Part shown: positions 1 through 9,224 of the stretch, piece after piece
How the letters are laid out: the number at the start of each line of letters is the position of its first letter
Numbering within the stretch: the first letter of the stretch is position 1
Assembly: GCA_021654635.1 (NCBI GenBank)
Contig: AP025179.1
Coordinates: 1,798,001 to 1,862,000, forward strand
Origin: Mycobacterium kiyosense
GTDB taxonomy: Bacteria; Actinomycetota; Actinomycetes; Mycobacteriales; Mycobacteriaceae
DNA: 64,000 nt
Direction: 5' to 3'
Made by a program: the position numbers and the translations under genes
The notes under the pieces: generated by a model
Databases searched by the model: none
What the model saw: only the letters and a program-made list of their open reading frames with translations
What the model was told of the DNA's origin: nothing

Positions 1-16
1 GTCAGTTCGGGGCCGG

Positions 17-1489
17 ATGATGCCGCCGGAACGGCTGTGCCGCAACGTATCTGACGATAGCCTTGCCGGTGCCGTCGGGACCCTGTTGGACGACGGATTC
101 AGATTGGCGCTGGTGGCCGCCCACGACGACGGCGCCGTGCTGCGGGTCGTCTACCTGCTGCTGGCCGGGCAGCCGGACCGCCGCGTCGAACTCACCCTGA
201 CCATCGACGCCGGCGATCCGGCGGTGCCTTCGCTTGCCCACTTGTCCATCCCCGCCGGCCGCTTCGAACGCGAGATGATGGACCTGTACGGGATCGCGCC
301 GCAAGGACATCCGCAGCCGCGACGATTGGTGAGCCACGCGCACTGGCCGTCGGACTGGTATCCGATGCGCCATAACGCGTCCGCACCAACAGAATTCGCG
401 ACCGTGGGGGGGTTTCCGTTCGTCACCGTCGAAGGCCCCGGGGTGTACGAGATCCCGGTCGGGCCGGTCCACGCCGGACTGATCGAGCCCGGGCACTTCC
501 GCTTTTCGGTGATCGGGGAATCGGTGTTGCGTCTCAAGGCGCGGCTGTGGTTCGTGCACCGGGGCATCGAGAAGCTGTTCGAGGGGCGACCCGCCGCGGG
601 GGCGGTGGGGATGGCCGAACGGATCAGCGGCGACACCTCGGCCGCCCACGCGCTGGCCCACAGTTTGGCGGTGGAGGAGGCGCTCGGTTACCAGGCGCCC
701 GACGCGCTGCACCGGCTGCGGGCGCTGCTCGTCGAACTCGAACGGCTCTACAACCATGCCACCGACCTGGGGGCGCTGGCCAACGACGTCGGATTCGCAC
801 TGGCCAACTCCCATGCCCAGCGAGTGCGCGAACTGGTGCTGCGCATCAACCACCGTGTCACCGGGCACCGGCTGCTGCGCGGCGCGATCCGGCCCGGAGG
901 CGTTGTCCTGCAACAGCTTCCAGAGCCGGTCGAGCTACGGGCGCTGGCCGTCGACGTCGCCGAGATCGCCGCGCTCACCCTGGGCAACTCGGTGATCTAC
1001 GACCGCTTCGCCGACACCGCCGTGCTGAAGCGCGACGACGCCTGCGCGATGGGTTGCCTGGGCTACGTCGCACGCGCCAGCGGCATCGGCACCGATGCGC
1101 GCCTGGACCACCCGACGACGCCGCTGCCGGTCGAGCCGGTGGGCCGCGCCGACGGCGACGTGCTGGCCCGCTACCTGATTCGCCGCGACGAGTTCGCGGC
1201 ATCGGTCGCGCTGGCCTGCACCTTGATCGAGGAACACCACGGCCCGCTGCAACAGGTGGCGTCGCTGCCGGCGGCCGGTGGGTCGGGTGTGGGGATCGTG
1301 GAGGGCTGGCGGGGCACCATCGTGCACCGCGTGGAGGTCGACGCCGGTGTGATCACCCGCGCCAAGGTGGTGGATCCGTCCTGGTTCAACTGGCCCGCGC
1401 TGCCGGTCGCGATGGCCGACACGATCGTCCCGGACTTCCCGCTGGCCAACAAGAGCTTCAACCTGTCCTATGCCGGCAACGACTTGTGA
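17..1489 (+). CDS. hycE: HycE-like complex I/hydrogenase large-subunit protein without Ni-Fe ligands
   Basis: This 490-residue protein joins an N-terminal 30-kDa NuoC-like domain (about residues 1-130, with the motif REMMDLYGI) to a NuoD/[NiFe]-hydrogenase large-subunit-like domain (about 135-490). It resembles M. tuberculosis Rv0087 (HycE). True HycE binds Ni-Fe through CxxC pairs near each end of the large-subunit domain. Here the first site reads ERISGDTSAAHAL and the C-terminus ends in NKSFNLSYAGNDL, with no cysteine in either place. Hydrogenase catalysis is therefore unlikely, and a role in a membrane complex I-like assembly is more plausible. Partner genes would lie upstream, outside the window. 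No stop precedes the ATG within the 16 visible bases, so the true start may lie further left. Confidence 0.85.
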   Translation: MMPPERLCRNVSDDSLAGAVGTLLDDGFRLALVAAHDDGAVLRVVYLLLAGQPDRRVELTLTIDAGDPAVPSLAHLSIPAGRFEREMMDLYGIAPQGHPQPRRLVSHAHWPSDWYPMRHNASAPTEFATVGGFPFVTVEGPGVYEIPVGPVHAGLIEPGHFRFSVIGESVLRLKARLWFVHRGIEKLFEGRPAAGAVGMAERISGDTSAAHALAHSLAVEEALGYQAPDALHRLRALLVELERLYNHATDLGALANDVGFALANSHAQRVRELVLRINHRVTGHRLLRGAIRPGGVVLQQLPEPVELRALAVDVAEIAALTLGNSVIYDRFADTAVLKRDDACAMGCLGYVARASGIGTDARLDHPTTPLPVEPVGRADGDVLARYLIRRDEFAASVALACTLIEEHHGPLQQVASLPAAGGSGVGIVEGWRGTIVHRVEVDAGVITRAKVVDPSWFNWPALPVAMADTIVPDFPLANKSFNLSYAGNDL

Positions 1490-1541
1490 GGGCTGGCGAC
1501 CCAAGGTGAGCCGCGTCGTCGCGGTACGGCACGATGGTCGG

Positions 1542-2396
1542 GTGCCCGAAACCGGCCCCGAAACCGATGCTGTAGAGGCCGATCCCGACCTGCTGATCGA
1601 CTTCCGAAACGTCGCGCTGCGCCGCGGCGGGCGCACCCTGGTCGGGCCCTTGGACTGGGCCGTCGAACTCGACGAACGCTGGGTCATCATCGGCCCCAAC
1701 GGCGCCGGCAAGACGTCGCTGCTGCGCATCGCGGCGGCCACCGAGCACCCGTCCAGTGGCATCGCGTTCGTGCTGGGGGAGCGGCTGGGCCGGGTCGACG
1801 TCAGCGAACTGCGCGCCCGGATCGGCCTGAGCTCCTCGGCCCTGGCCCAGCGCATCCCCAGCGACGAGGTGGTGCGCGACCTCGTCGTCTCGGCCGGTTA
1901 TTCGGTGCTGGGCCGCTGGCGCGAGCGCTACGACGACGTCGACTACCAGCGCGCGCTGGACATGCTGGAGAGCCTCGGTGCCGAGCACCTGGCCGACCGC
2001 GACTACGGAACGCTGTCCGAAGGCGAGCGCAAACGGGTGCTGATCGCCCGCGCGCTGATGACCGACCCGGAGTTGCTGCTGCTCGACGAGCCCGCCGCCG
2101 GGCTGGACCTGGGCGGCCGCGAGGAGCTGGTGGCCCGGTTGGCCGACCTGGCCGCCGACCCCGACGCCCCCGCCCTGGTGCTGGTCACCCACCATGTGGA
2201 AGAGGTGCCGCCGGGATTCAGCCACTGCCTGCTGCTCTCCGAGGCCCAGGTGGTGGCGTCCGGTCTGCTGCCCGATGTGCTGACCGCGGAGAATCTCTCC
2301 GCGGCGTTCGGGCAGCGGATCGCCCTGGACGTCGTCGACGGACGCTACTTCGCCCGCCGGGTACGTACCCGGGCAGCTCATCGGAGGCAGCCATGA
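1542..2396 (+). CDS. ABC transporter ATP-binding protein (Rv3041c-like)
   Basis: A stand-alone ABC ATPase of about 284 residues. The Walker A motif is GPNGAGKTS, the signature is LSEGERKR, Walker B is LLLLDEP, and the H-loop is LVTHHVEE. It resembles the ModF/YlmA class of cytoplasmic ATPases without a permease domain, and no permease or binding protein is adjacent, so the substrate is unknown. It is orthologous by order and sequence to M. tuberculosis Rv3041c. I chose the GTG at 1542 because homology begins soon after it. An upstream GTG at 1506 is possible. Its stop overlaps the next start (ATGA at 2393-2396), indicating translational coupling with the NUDIX gene. Confidence 0.85.
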   Translation: MPETGPETDAVEADPDLLIDFRNVALRRGGRTLVGPLDWAVELDERWVIIGPNGAGKTSLLRIAAATEHPSSGIAFVLGERLGRVDVSELRARIGLSSSALAQRIPSDEVVRDLVVSAGYSVLGRWRERYDDVDYQRALDMLESLGAEHLADRDYGTLSEGERKRVLIARALMTDPELLLLDEPAAGLDLGGREELVARLADLAADPDAPALVLVTHHVEEVPPGFSHCLLLSEAQVVASGLLPDVLTAENLSAAFGQRIALDVVDGRYFARRVRTRAAHRRQP

Positions 2397-3223
2397 CCGA
2401 ACCGCACGTGCCGCTGCCCGCGCGCCCGGCAGCGACCGTGATGCTGATCCGCGACGCACCCGGTGGCCTGAACATCTTCCTGATGCGTAGGCATTCGCAG
2501 ATGGAGTTCGCGCCCGGCGTCATCGTGTTCCCCGGCGGTGGTGTCGACGATCGCGACCGCACCGCCGAGATCGCCTGGGCGGGCCCGCCGCCGCAGTGGT
2601 GGGCCGAGCGGTTCGGCGTCGACGCCGACCTGGCCGAGGCCCTGGTGTGCGCAGCGGCGCGGGAGACCTTCGAGGAGTCCGGCGTGCTGTTCGCCGGGCC
2701 CGCCGCGGATCCGGACGGGATCGTTCGGGATGCGTCGGTGTACCGCGAGGAGCGCCACGCGCTGGCCGACCGCACCCTGTCCTTCGCTGATTTTTTGCGC
2801 ACCGAGAACCTGGTGCTGCGCTCGGACCTGTTGCGTCCGTGGGCGAACTGGGTCACCCCCGAGGCCGAGCCGACCCGCCGCTACGACACCTACTTCTTCG
2901 TCGGCGCGTTGCCCGAAGGTCAGCGAGCCGACGGCGAGAACACCGAATCCGACCGGGCCGGCTGGGAGTCGCCGCGCAAAGCCATCGACGACTTCGAGGC
3001 CGGCCGCAACGTGCTGCTGCCGCCGACCTGGACGCGGCTGGACTCGCTGGACGGGCGCAGTGTCGCCGACGTCCTCGCCGTCGAGCGCCAGATCGTGCCC
3101 GTGCAGCCGCTGCTGGAGAAGCGGGGCGACAACTGGGTCTTCGAGTTCTTCGACTCCGACCGCTACCACGCGGCTCGGGAGAAGGGCGGATCCATGCAGT
3201 GGCCCCTGGGCATGCCCAAGTGA
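2393..3223 (+). CDS. NUDIX hydrolase (Rv3040c-like)
   Basis: A 276-residue NUDIX-superfamily protein. The Nudix helix is recognisable as [13 protein letters not shown], preceded by the glycine-rich FPGGGVDD, although the insert between them is longer than in MutT. Substrate cannot be inferred; long NUDIX proteins of this kind often act on CoA derivatives or nucleoside diphosphate compounds. It overlaps the ABC ATPase by ATGA and the following enoyl-CoA hydratase by GTGA (3220-3223), so three genes form a tightly coupled operon. The pairing with an enoyl-CoA hydratase makes an acyl-CoA related role a reasonable inference, nothing more. Confidence 0.85.
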   Translation: MTEPHVPLPARPAATVMLIRDAPGGLNIFLMRRHSQMEFAPGVIVFPGGGVDDRDRTAEIAWAGPPPQWWAERFGVDADLAEALVCAAARETFEESGVLFAGPAADPDGIVRDASVYREERHALADRTLSFADFLRTENLVLRSDLLRPWANWVTPEAEPTRRYDTYFFVGALPEGQRADGENTESDRAGWESPRKAIDDFEAGRNVLLPPTWTRLDSLDGRSVADVLAVERQIVPVQPLLEKRGDNWVFEFFDSDRYHAAREKGGSMQWPLGMPK

Positions 3224-3987
3224 GCGAGTTCGTCAGTGTCGTGGTCAGCGACGGCTCTCAGGATGCCGGCCTGGCCATGCTGCTGCTGTCGCGGTCGCCC
3301 ACCAACGCGATGACCCGGCAGTTCTACCGCGAGATCATCGACGCCGCCGACGAACTGGGCCGCCGCGACGACGTGAGCGCGGTGATCCTGTTCGGCGGCC
3401 ACGAGATTTTCTCCGCCGGCGACGACATTCCCGAACTGCGCACGCTGGATGCTGCCGGGGCCGGCACGGCCGCTCGGGTGCGCTGTGAGGCCATCGACGC
3501 CGTCGCCGCGATCCCGAAACCCACCGTGGCCGCGATCACCGGATACGCGCTGGGCGCCGGCCTCACGCTGGCGCTGGCCGCGGACTGGCGGGTCAGCGGC
3601 GACAACGTGAAGTTCGGCGCCACCGAAATCCTGGCGGGGCTGGTGCCCGGCGGCGACGGGATGGCCCGCCTCACCCATGTGGTCGGAGCCAGCCGGGCCA
3701 AGGAGTTGGTGTTCAGCGGCCGCTTCTTCGACGCCGAGGAGGCGCTGGCGCTGGGTCTGATCGACGACATGGTGGCCCCCGACGACGTCTACGACGCCGC
3801 CGCGGCGTGGGCGCGCCGGTTCCTGGAAGGTCCGGCTCCCGCGCTGGCAGCGGCGAAGGCCGGCATCAACGACGTGTATTCGGGATCCGGCGGATCCGAG
3901 CGCCGCGCCGCCGAGCAGCGCCGCTACGTCGAGGTATTCGCCGCTGGTCAGGGCGGTGGCACCGACAGGAATTCCGAAGAAGGTTAG
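3220..3987 (+). CDS. echA17: Enoyl-CoA hydratase/isomerase family protein (EchA17-like)
   Basis: A 255-residue crotonase-fold protein. The oxyanion-hole segment [10 protein letters not shown] and the second segment [19 protein letters not shown] are typical of the family, and the region [11 protein letters not shown] follows where catalytic glutamates normally lie. It should act on trans-2-enoyl-CoA thioesters in fatty-acid breakdown or a related pathway. It starts at a GTG that overlaps the NUDIX stop codon. Gene order matches M. tuberculosis Rv3039c (echA17). Confidence 0.88.
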   Translation: MSEFVSVVVSDGSQDAGLAMLLLSRSPTNAMTRQFYREIIDAADELGRRDDVSAVILFGGHEIFSAGDDIPELRTLDAAGAGTAARVRCEAIDAVAAIPKPTVAAITGYALGAGLTLALAADWRVSGDNVKFGATEILAGLVPGGDGMARLTHVVGASRAKELVFSGRFFDAEEALALGLIDDMVAPDDVYDAAAAWARRFLEGPAPALAAAKAGINDVYSGSGGSERRAAEQRRYVEVFAAGQGGGTDRNSEEG

Positions 3988-3998
3988 GCTTGCCCCTC

Positions 3999-4994
3999 AT
4001 GACGAGGAGTACCACCAAGAGCCCTGGCCCTGACGCCGACGCCGTCCCCAATCCGCACGCCACCGCGGAACAGGTGGAGGCCGCGCGTCACGACAGCAAG
4101 CTCGCCCAGGTGCTCTACCACGACTGGGAAGCCGAGAACTACGACGAGAAGTGGTCGATCTCCTACGACCAGCGTTGCGTGGACTACGCCCGCGGCCGGT
4201 TCGACGCGATCGTCCCCGACGAGGTGATCCGCGAACTGCCCTACGACCGTGCCCTGGAACTGGGCTGCGGCACCGGCTTCTTCCTGCTCAACCTGATCCA
4301 GGCCGGGGTGGCCCGGCGCGGCTCGGTCACCGACCTGTCACCCGGCATGGTCAAGGTCGCCACCCGCAACGGCCAGTCGCTGGGCCTGGACATCGACGGC
4401 CGGGTCGCCGACGCCGAAGGCATCCCGTACGACGACAACACCTTCGACCTGGTGGTCGGGCACGCCGTCCTGCACCACATTCCCGACGTCGAACTCTCGC
4501 TGCGCGAGGTGATCCGGGTGCTCAAGCCGGGCGGCCGGTTTGTCTTCGCCGGTGAGCCGACCAGCGCCGGCAATGTCTACGCGCGCGGCCTGTCGACGCT
4601 GACCTGGCGGGTGGCCACCAACGTCACCAAGCTGCCCGGGCTGGGCAGTTGGCGCCGCCCGCAGGAAGAACTCGACGAGTCGAGCCGCGCTGCGGCGCTG
4701 GAGGCGATCGTGGACCTGCACACCTTCGCCCCCGAGGACCTGGAGCGGATGGCCGCCAGCGCCGGCGCGGTGGACGTCGAGACCGCCAGCGAGGAGTTCA
4801 CCGCCGCGATGTTCGGCTGGCCGGTACGCACGTTCGAGGCCTCGGTGCCGCCCGGCCGGCTGGGCTGGGGCTGGGCGAAGTTCGCGTTCACCGGCTGGAA
4901 GGCGCTGAGCTGGGTGGACGCCAACGTCTGGCGGCACGTCGCGCCGAAGGGGTGGTTCTACAACGTGATGGTCACCGGGGTCAAACCCTCCTGA
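3999..4994 (+). CDS. Class I SAM-dependent methyltransferase (Rv3038c-like)
   Basis: A 331-residue methyltransferase. The SAM-binding motif I is LELGCGTGFF at about residue 85, followed by DLSPGMV and the motif LHHIPDVELSLREVIRVL, as in UbiE/COQ5-type enzymes. Substrate is unknown. The start ATG at 3999 is supported by a TAGGCT hexamer at 3985-3990, eight bases upstream, with no Shine-Dalgarno, which suggests a leaderless transcript separate from the upstream operon. The next gene overlaps its stop codon. It is the positional ortholog of Rv3038c. Confidence 0.87.
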   Translation: MTRSTTKSPGPDADAVPNPHATAEQVEAARHDSKLAQVLYHDWEAENYDEKWSISYDQRCVDYARGRFDAIVPDEVIRELPYDRALELGCGTGFFLLNLIQAGVARRGSVTDLSPGMVKVATRNGQSLGLDIDGRVADAEGIPYDDNTFDLVVGHAVLHHIPDVELSLREVIRVLKPGGRFVFAGEPTSAGNVYARGLSTLTWRVATNVTKLPGLGSWRRPQEELDESSRAAALEAIVDLHTFAPEDLERMAASAGAVDVETASEEFTAAMFGWPVRTFEASVPPGRLGWGWAKFAFTGWKALSWVDANVWRHVAPKGWFYNVMVTGVKPS

Positions 4995-6169
4995 GCCTGT
5001 TCGACGTCGACGACGTCAGCTATCTGCGCTCGGATGCCGGCGCGGCGGCGCTGGCGGTGGTCGCCGATTTCGAGTTCGGTGCGGCCACCCGGATCGCCGA
5101 CGTCGCCGCGGTGCGCTCCCGGTTCGGCGACCGGACCCCGCTTCTGGTGGAGACGACGCTGCTGCGCCGCAAGGCCGCCGGCAAGCTCGACGGACTCGGT
5201 GACGTGGCGAGCTGGTTGTTCACCGACGAGGCGCTGCAGCAGGCCACCGCGGCCCCGGTCGCCCTGCACCGCGCGGACCGGCTGGCCGGGCGGGTGGTGC
5301 ACGACGCAACCTGTTCGATCGGCACCGAGTTGGCGGCGCTGCGGCCCGTGGCGGCCAGGACGATCGGCAGCGACCTCGACGCGGTCCGGCTGGCGATGGC
5401 ACGGCACAACCTCGGCGCCGACGTGGATCTGTGCCGCGCCGACGCCCTGCGCCCGGTGACCCGCGGCGCCGTCGTCGTCGTCGACCCGGCGCGGCGCAGC
5501 GGTGGGCGGCGCCGGTTCAACCCGGCCGAGTACCAGCCGGCCCTGGATTCGCTGCTGCACACCTATCGGCGCTATGAGCTGGTCGTAAAATGTTCTCCCG
5601 GAATAGATTTCGACGAAGTTGGCCGGTTGGGGTTCGACGGCGAGATCGAGGTGACGTCCTGGCGCGGTTCGGTTCGCGAGGCCTGCCTGTGGTCGGCCGG
5701 ACTGGCCGAGCCGGGCGTGCGCCGGCGCGCGACCGTCCTGGACCGCGGTGAGCAGGTCGCCGACACCGATCCCGACGACAGCGAGGTGCGGCCGGCCGGA
5801 CGCTGGATCGTCGACCCCGACGGGGCCGTGGTGCGGGCGGGGCTGGTCCGGCAGTACGCGGCGCGGCACGGGTTGTGGCAACTCGACCCCGACATCGCCT
5901 ACCTGTCCGGCGACCGGCTACCGCCCGGGGTGCGCGGCTTCGAGGTGCTCGATCAACTGGCCTACGACGAACGGCGCCTGCGCGCCGCGCTGTGGGCGCT
6001 GGACTGCGGGTCGGCCGAGATCCTGGTCCGCGGCGTGGGCGTGGACCCCGACGCGCTGCGCCGACGACTACGGCTGCGGGGAAGCAGTGCACTGTCGGTG
6101 GTGATCGCTCGCATCGGCACCGGCGCTGCCGGACGGCCGGTCGCCTACGTTTGCCGGGCCTCACGGTAA
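4991..6169 (+). CDS. THUMP-like/class I SAM methyltransferase family protein (Rv3037c-like)
   Basis: About 392 residues. The middle has a Rossmann methyltransferase core (VHDATCSIGTELAAL, then TIGSDLDAVRLAMARHN, then VVVVDPARR), and the C-terminal part matches the THUMP-like domain seen in this actinobacterial family. A nucleic-acid or tRNA methyltransferase role is possible but unproven. The start is unusual. Homology reaches back to the end of the preceding gene, where the only codon near the overlap is CTG at 4991 (CTGA, analogous to the common ATGA overlap). Alternatives are an upstream in-frame GTG inside the previous gene, or the internal GTG near 5057, which would cut conserved sequence. 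Confidence 0.8.
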   Translation: MSLFDVDDVSYLRSDAGAAALAVVADFEFGAATRIADVAAVRSRFGDRTPLLVETTLLRRKAAGKLDGLGDVASWLFTDEALQQATAAPVALHRADRLAGRVVHDATCSIGTELAALRPVAARTIGSDLDAVRLAMARHNLGADVDLCRADALRPVTRGAVVVVDPARRSGGRRRFNPAEYQPALDSLLHTYRRYELVVKCSPGIDFDEVGRLGFDGEIEVTSWRGSVREACLWSAGLAEPGVRRRATVLDRGEQVADTDPDDSEVRPAGRWIVDPDGAVVRAGLVRQYAARHGLWQLDPDIAYLSGDRLPPGVRGFEVLDQLAYDERRLRAALWALDCGSAEILVRGVGVDPDALRRRLRLRGSSALSVVIARIGTGAAGRPVAYVCRASR

Positions 6170-6239
6170 CGCCGGGTACGCTGACGGCGAATTACAACTC
6201 AAGACACCTCCCTTCCTGGTCTGCGAGGACATTTCGACG

Positions 6240-6926
6240 ATGCGTTACCGGATGGCGACCGCGGCGATGGCTGCTGCGCTCCTGTTGGGATGGCCGGCGG
6301 GCACCGCAGCGGCGGCGCCGCCGACGTGCGCCAACCTCGGTGGCTCGCTCGAGGGCCAGACCTGCCACATCCACCAGTCGGGTGGCACCTACACGCTGGA
6401 CATCACCTATCCCGCTGACTACCCCGACCAGCAGGCGCTGACCGACTACATCACCCAGAACCGCGACGGGTTCGTCAACGTCGCCCAGGGATCTGGTCGG
6501 CGTGATCAGCCCTACCAGATGGATGCCACCAACGACCAGCACAGTTCCGGCCAGCCCCCGCACACCCGCAGCGTGGTGCTGAAGTTCTTCCAGGACCTCG
6601 GCGGGGCCCGCCCGTCGAACTGGTTCAAGTCGTTCAACTACAACCTGGTGTCCAAGCAGCCGATCACCTTCGACACTTTGTTCGCGCCCAACGCCAATGC
6701 GCTGGACACCATCTTCCCGATCGTGCAGCGTGAGCTGGAACATCAGAGCGGGCTGGGGCTGGCCATCTCGCCGGGCGCCGGACACGACCCGACCAATTAC
6801 CAGAACTTCGCGATCACCGACGACGCGCTGATCTTCTATTTCGCGCAGGGCGAGCTGCTGCCGTCGTTCGCCGGTGCGACCCAGGTGCCGGTGCCGCGCA
6901 ACGCCATCCCGCCGCTGGCGATCTAG
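6240..6926 (+). CDS. Secreted RsiV/DUF3298-family protein, TB22.2-like
   Basis: A 228-residue exported protein. Residues 1-26 form a signal peptide (MRYRMATAAMAAALLLGWPA then an Ala-rich cleavage region). The mature part has the DUF3298/RsiV-type C-terminal fold, with segments such as NWFKSFNYNLVSKQPITFD and the ending ITDDALIFYFAQGELLPS. It corresponds to M. tuberculosis Rv3036c (TB22.2), reported as a secreted, cell-wall-associated esterase. The esterase role is taken from that ortholog and not from a motif I can point to. Two cysteines close to the mature N-terminus (PPTCANL and GQTCHIH) could form a disulfide. Confidence 0.85.
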   Translation: MRYRMATAAMAAALLLGWPAGTAAAAPPTCANLGGSLEGQTCHIHQSGGTYTLDITYPADYPDQQALTDYITQNRDGFVNVAQGSGRRDQPYQMDATNDQHSSGQPPHTRSVVLKFFQDLGGARPSNWFKSFNYNLVSKQPITFDTLFAPNANALDTIFPIVQRELEHQSGLGLAISPGAGHDPTNYQNFAITDDALIFYFAQGELLPSFAGATQVPVPRNAIPPLAI

Positions 6927-7032
6927 CCACGGTGTTTGGCCGGCGCGCGGATTCGATTCTGCGGCCATGGCGAGAAAGTGCGAGTGGCCCACGCCCTGAG
7001 CGCAGCGTCGACGCGGTGCGTTTCGCCTGCGG

Positions 7033-8322
7033 TCACGCCGGTTCGAAGCTGTAGACCTGGCCGTCGCTGGTGCACACCACCACGCGGCGGTCCTTGCCGA
7101 CCGACACCCCGACCGGCGTGCCGGTGGCCGCGGGCAGCGGATAGCTGTTGGTGGTTTGACCGTTCGACGGGTCGAACACCTGCAGCGACATACCCGGGTC
7201 GTTGTCGTGCGGCGGACCGCCGACCACCGCGTAGCCGACCCCGTCACCGGCCAGGCTCGACGTCGACAGCGCGGTGACGTCCTCGCGTCGCCAGGCCACT
7301 TCCGCGTGGTCGCCCTTGTCCCGGAATGCCGTCAGCCGCGCCTCGGGGCCACCACCGGACACGATCAGGCCCTGCGGGGTGACCGCGGGCGGTGTCTGCG
7401 GCGAAAAGCTCAGTGGCGCAGACCATTTCGGCTTTCCATCGGTGGAGTGCAGTGCCCACAGGCGCTGGTCGCGGCCGTTGACGTAGACCGTCGATCCGTC
7501 GGCGGACAGCACCGGCGAGCCCAGCACGCCGGCCCCCACCGCATCGGAGGTCCATTCGCGGGAGAGTTGGCCCGCGTGATATTTCAGCCCGACCAGTCCC
7601 GCGGCCGGCGCCCCCGGCTGCCAGACGCCGATCACCACCATCTCGGTGGCTTTCGAGAACGCGGGCGCGGCCGCCACCGGGCAGGCCGGGCGCGCCGGCG
7701 CGCAGTCGGCCAGCCCGCGCGCCGCATCGGCGGGGTCAACACCGTCCACCAGATCGATCGACGTGCCCACCACGGCGCCGCGGTGGGTGTCGAAGACCAG
7801 CAACTGTCCCAGGTGCGTACTGACCAGCAGGCGGCCGTCACCCAGGAACCGCGGAGTAGTCGGCATGCCGATCACCGGTTTGCGCCAGCGCGTCCACTGT
7901 GTCGGCGGGAACGAGATGATCGACCCCGGCTGCCCCACATACAGATTGTCGAAGCCGTCGAACAGCGGGCCGCCGAAGCCACCGCCCTGGACCAGCCGCA
8001 GGCACCAGCGTTGCCGCCCGTTGCCGATTTCCCACTCCATGAACGAACAGCCGCCCGGGGTCTGGGAATTGAGGGCCAGGAAACCTCGCGCACCCAGCGC
8101 CGGGCCGGCCGTCAGGCTGCCTTTGACCGAACGCGTCCAGCGCAGGGTCAGTTTGGCGGCGCCATTGGTCGGGGTGTAGCTGCTGTTGGCAGCGTCCGCG
8201 TACGGTGCGGGCCAGCCCAGCGCGGGCGCCGCGTCCACCCAGGAGTCGGTGTTGCCGCAACCGCCGAGCGCGAGGGTGAGCACAGCCACCAGAACGGCCG
8301 TCAGCAGGCGTCGGGCGAGCAC
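7033..8322 (-). CDS. Lipoprotein with PQQ-type beta-propeller repeats (Rv3035-like)
   Basis: A 429-residue putative lipoprotein. The N-terminus has a signal peptide ending in the lipobox LALGGC at about residue 22. The rest shows PQQ-like beta-propeller repeats with blades such as STVYVNGRDQRLWALHSTD and VGKDRRVVVCTSDGQVYSF. No dehydrogenase catalytic motif is evident, so a structural or binding role at the cell surface is more likely than enzymatic activity. It is transcribed convergently with the TB22.2-like gene and divergently from the acyltransferase at 8388. It is the positional ortholog of Rv3035. Confidence 0.83.
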   Translation of the reverse strand: MLARRLLTAVLVAVLTLALGGCGNTDSWVDAAPALGWPAPYADAANSSYTPTNGAAKLTLRWTRSVKGSLTAGPALGARGFLALNSQTPGGCSFMEWEIGNGRQRWCLRLVQGGGFGGPLFDGFDNLYVGQPGSIISFPPTQWTRWRKPVIGMPTTPRFLGDGRLLVSTHLGQLLVFDTHRGAVVGTSIDLVDGVDPADAARGLADCAPARPACPVAAAPAFSKATEMVVIGVWQPGAPAAGLVGLKYHAGQLSREWTSDAVGAGVLGSPVLSADGSTVYVNGRDQRLWALHSTDGKPKWSAPLSFSPQTPPAVTPQGLIVSGGGPEARLTAFRDKGDHAEVAWRREDVTALSTSSLAGDGVGYAVVGGPPHDNDPGMSLQVFDPSNGQTTNSYPLPAATGTPVGVSVGKDRRVVVCTSDGQVYSFEPA

Positions 8323-8373
8323 GGGTTCCTTTCACGGTCGAGTCCAGGTGAGGGTAACGCGTGAGGCTATAGG

Positions 8374-8379
8374 TAGGCT
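8374..8379 (+). promoter_or_regulatory. Leaderless -10 hexamer before the Rv3034c-like gene
   Basis: TAGGCT lies eight bases before the ATG at 8388 and there is no purine-rich Shine-Dalgarno between them. This spacing puts the predicted transcription start at or next to the A of the start codon, and it supports that start. Equivalent hexamers are seen before several other genes in the window. Confidence 0.5.
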
Positions 8380-8387
8380 TTCGGGCC

Positions 8388-9128
8388 ATGACGAGCATGT
8401 GGGGTGCGCCGCTGCATCGCCGGTGGCGCGGCGGCCGGCTCAGGGACCCGCGCCAGGCCAAATTCCTCACCCTGGCATCGCTGCGATGGGTGTTGCGCAA
8501 CAAGGCCTACACGCCGTGGTACCTGGTGCGCTACTGGCGGCTGCTGAAGTTCAAGCTGCAGAACCCCCACATCATCACCCGCGGCATGGTGTTCCTCGGC
8601 AAGGGCGTGGAGATCCACTGCACGCCCGAGCTTGCGCAGCTCGAGATCGGCCGCTGGGTGCACATCGGAGACAAGAACACCATCCGCGCCCACGAGGGTT
8701 CGCTGCGCTTCGGCGACAAGGTGGTGCTCGGCCGCGACAACGTCGTCAACTGCTATCTGGACATCGAGCTCGGCGACTCCGCGCTGATGGCCGACTGGTG
8801 CTACATCTGCGATTTCGACCACCGCATGGACGACATCACGCTGCCGATCAAGGACCAGGGCATCATCAAGTCGCCGGTGCGGATCGGCCCGGACACCTGG
8901 ATCGGTGTGAAGGTGTCGGTATTGCGCGGCACCTCCGTCGGGCGCGGCTGCGTGCTCGGATCGCACGCCGTGGTGCGCGGTGTCATCCCGGACTATTCGA
9001 TCGCCGTCGGCGCCCCGGCGAAAGTGGTGAAGAACCGCAAGCTGTCCTGGGAGACCTCGGCCGCGCAACGCGCCGAGTTGGCCGCCGCCCTGGCCGATAT
9101 CGAGCGCAAGAAAGCGTCCCATTCCTGA
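8388..9128 (+). CDS. Left-handed beta-helix acyltransferase, WbbJ-like (Rv3034c-like)
   Basis: A 246-residue transferase of the hexapeptide-repeat family (LbetaH). Imperfect hexad repeats run from about residue 65 to 220 (for example VRIGPDTWIGVKVSVLRGTS and GCVLGSHAVVRGVI). The segment CDFDHRMDDI carries a His in the region where WbbJ/maltose acetyltransferases place their catalytic histidine. The likely activity is O-acetyl or O-acyl transfer to a sugar or lipid-linked saccharide, consistent with the polysaccharide genes Rv3032-Rv3030 that normally lie next to it in M. tuberculosis. Here a 20-kb block separates them. Confidence 0.83.
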   Translation: MTSMWGAPLHRRWRGGRLRDPRQAKFLTLASLRWVLRNKAYTPWYLVRYWRLLKFKLQNPHIITRGMVFLGKGVEIHCTPELAQLEIGRWVHIGDKNTIRAHEGSLRFGDKVVLGRDNVVNCYLDIELGDSALMADWCYICDFDHRMDDITLPIKDQGIIKSPVRIGPDTWIGVKVSVLRGTSVGRGCVLGSHAVVRGVIPDYSIAVGAPAKVVKNRKLSWETSAAQRAELAAALADIERKKASHS

Positions 9129-9224
9129 GGCTGATCAGGGGTTGCGGGTCATACCGCGATGCTGTTCGATCAACCGTGTCGGGCGCGGTAATTCGCCCAA
9201 ATCCAGCGGTAGAAGGGAGCCCGG

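Noticed and set aside
17..1489. Calling the first gene a functional hydrogenase
   Set aside because: The Ni-Fe cysteine ligands are absent at both expected positions.
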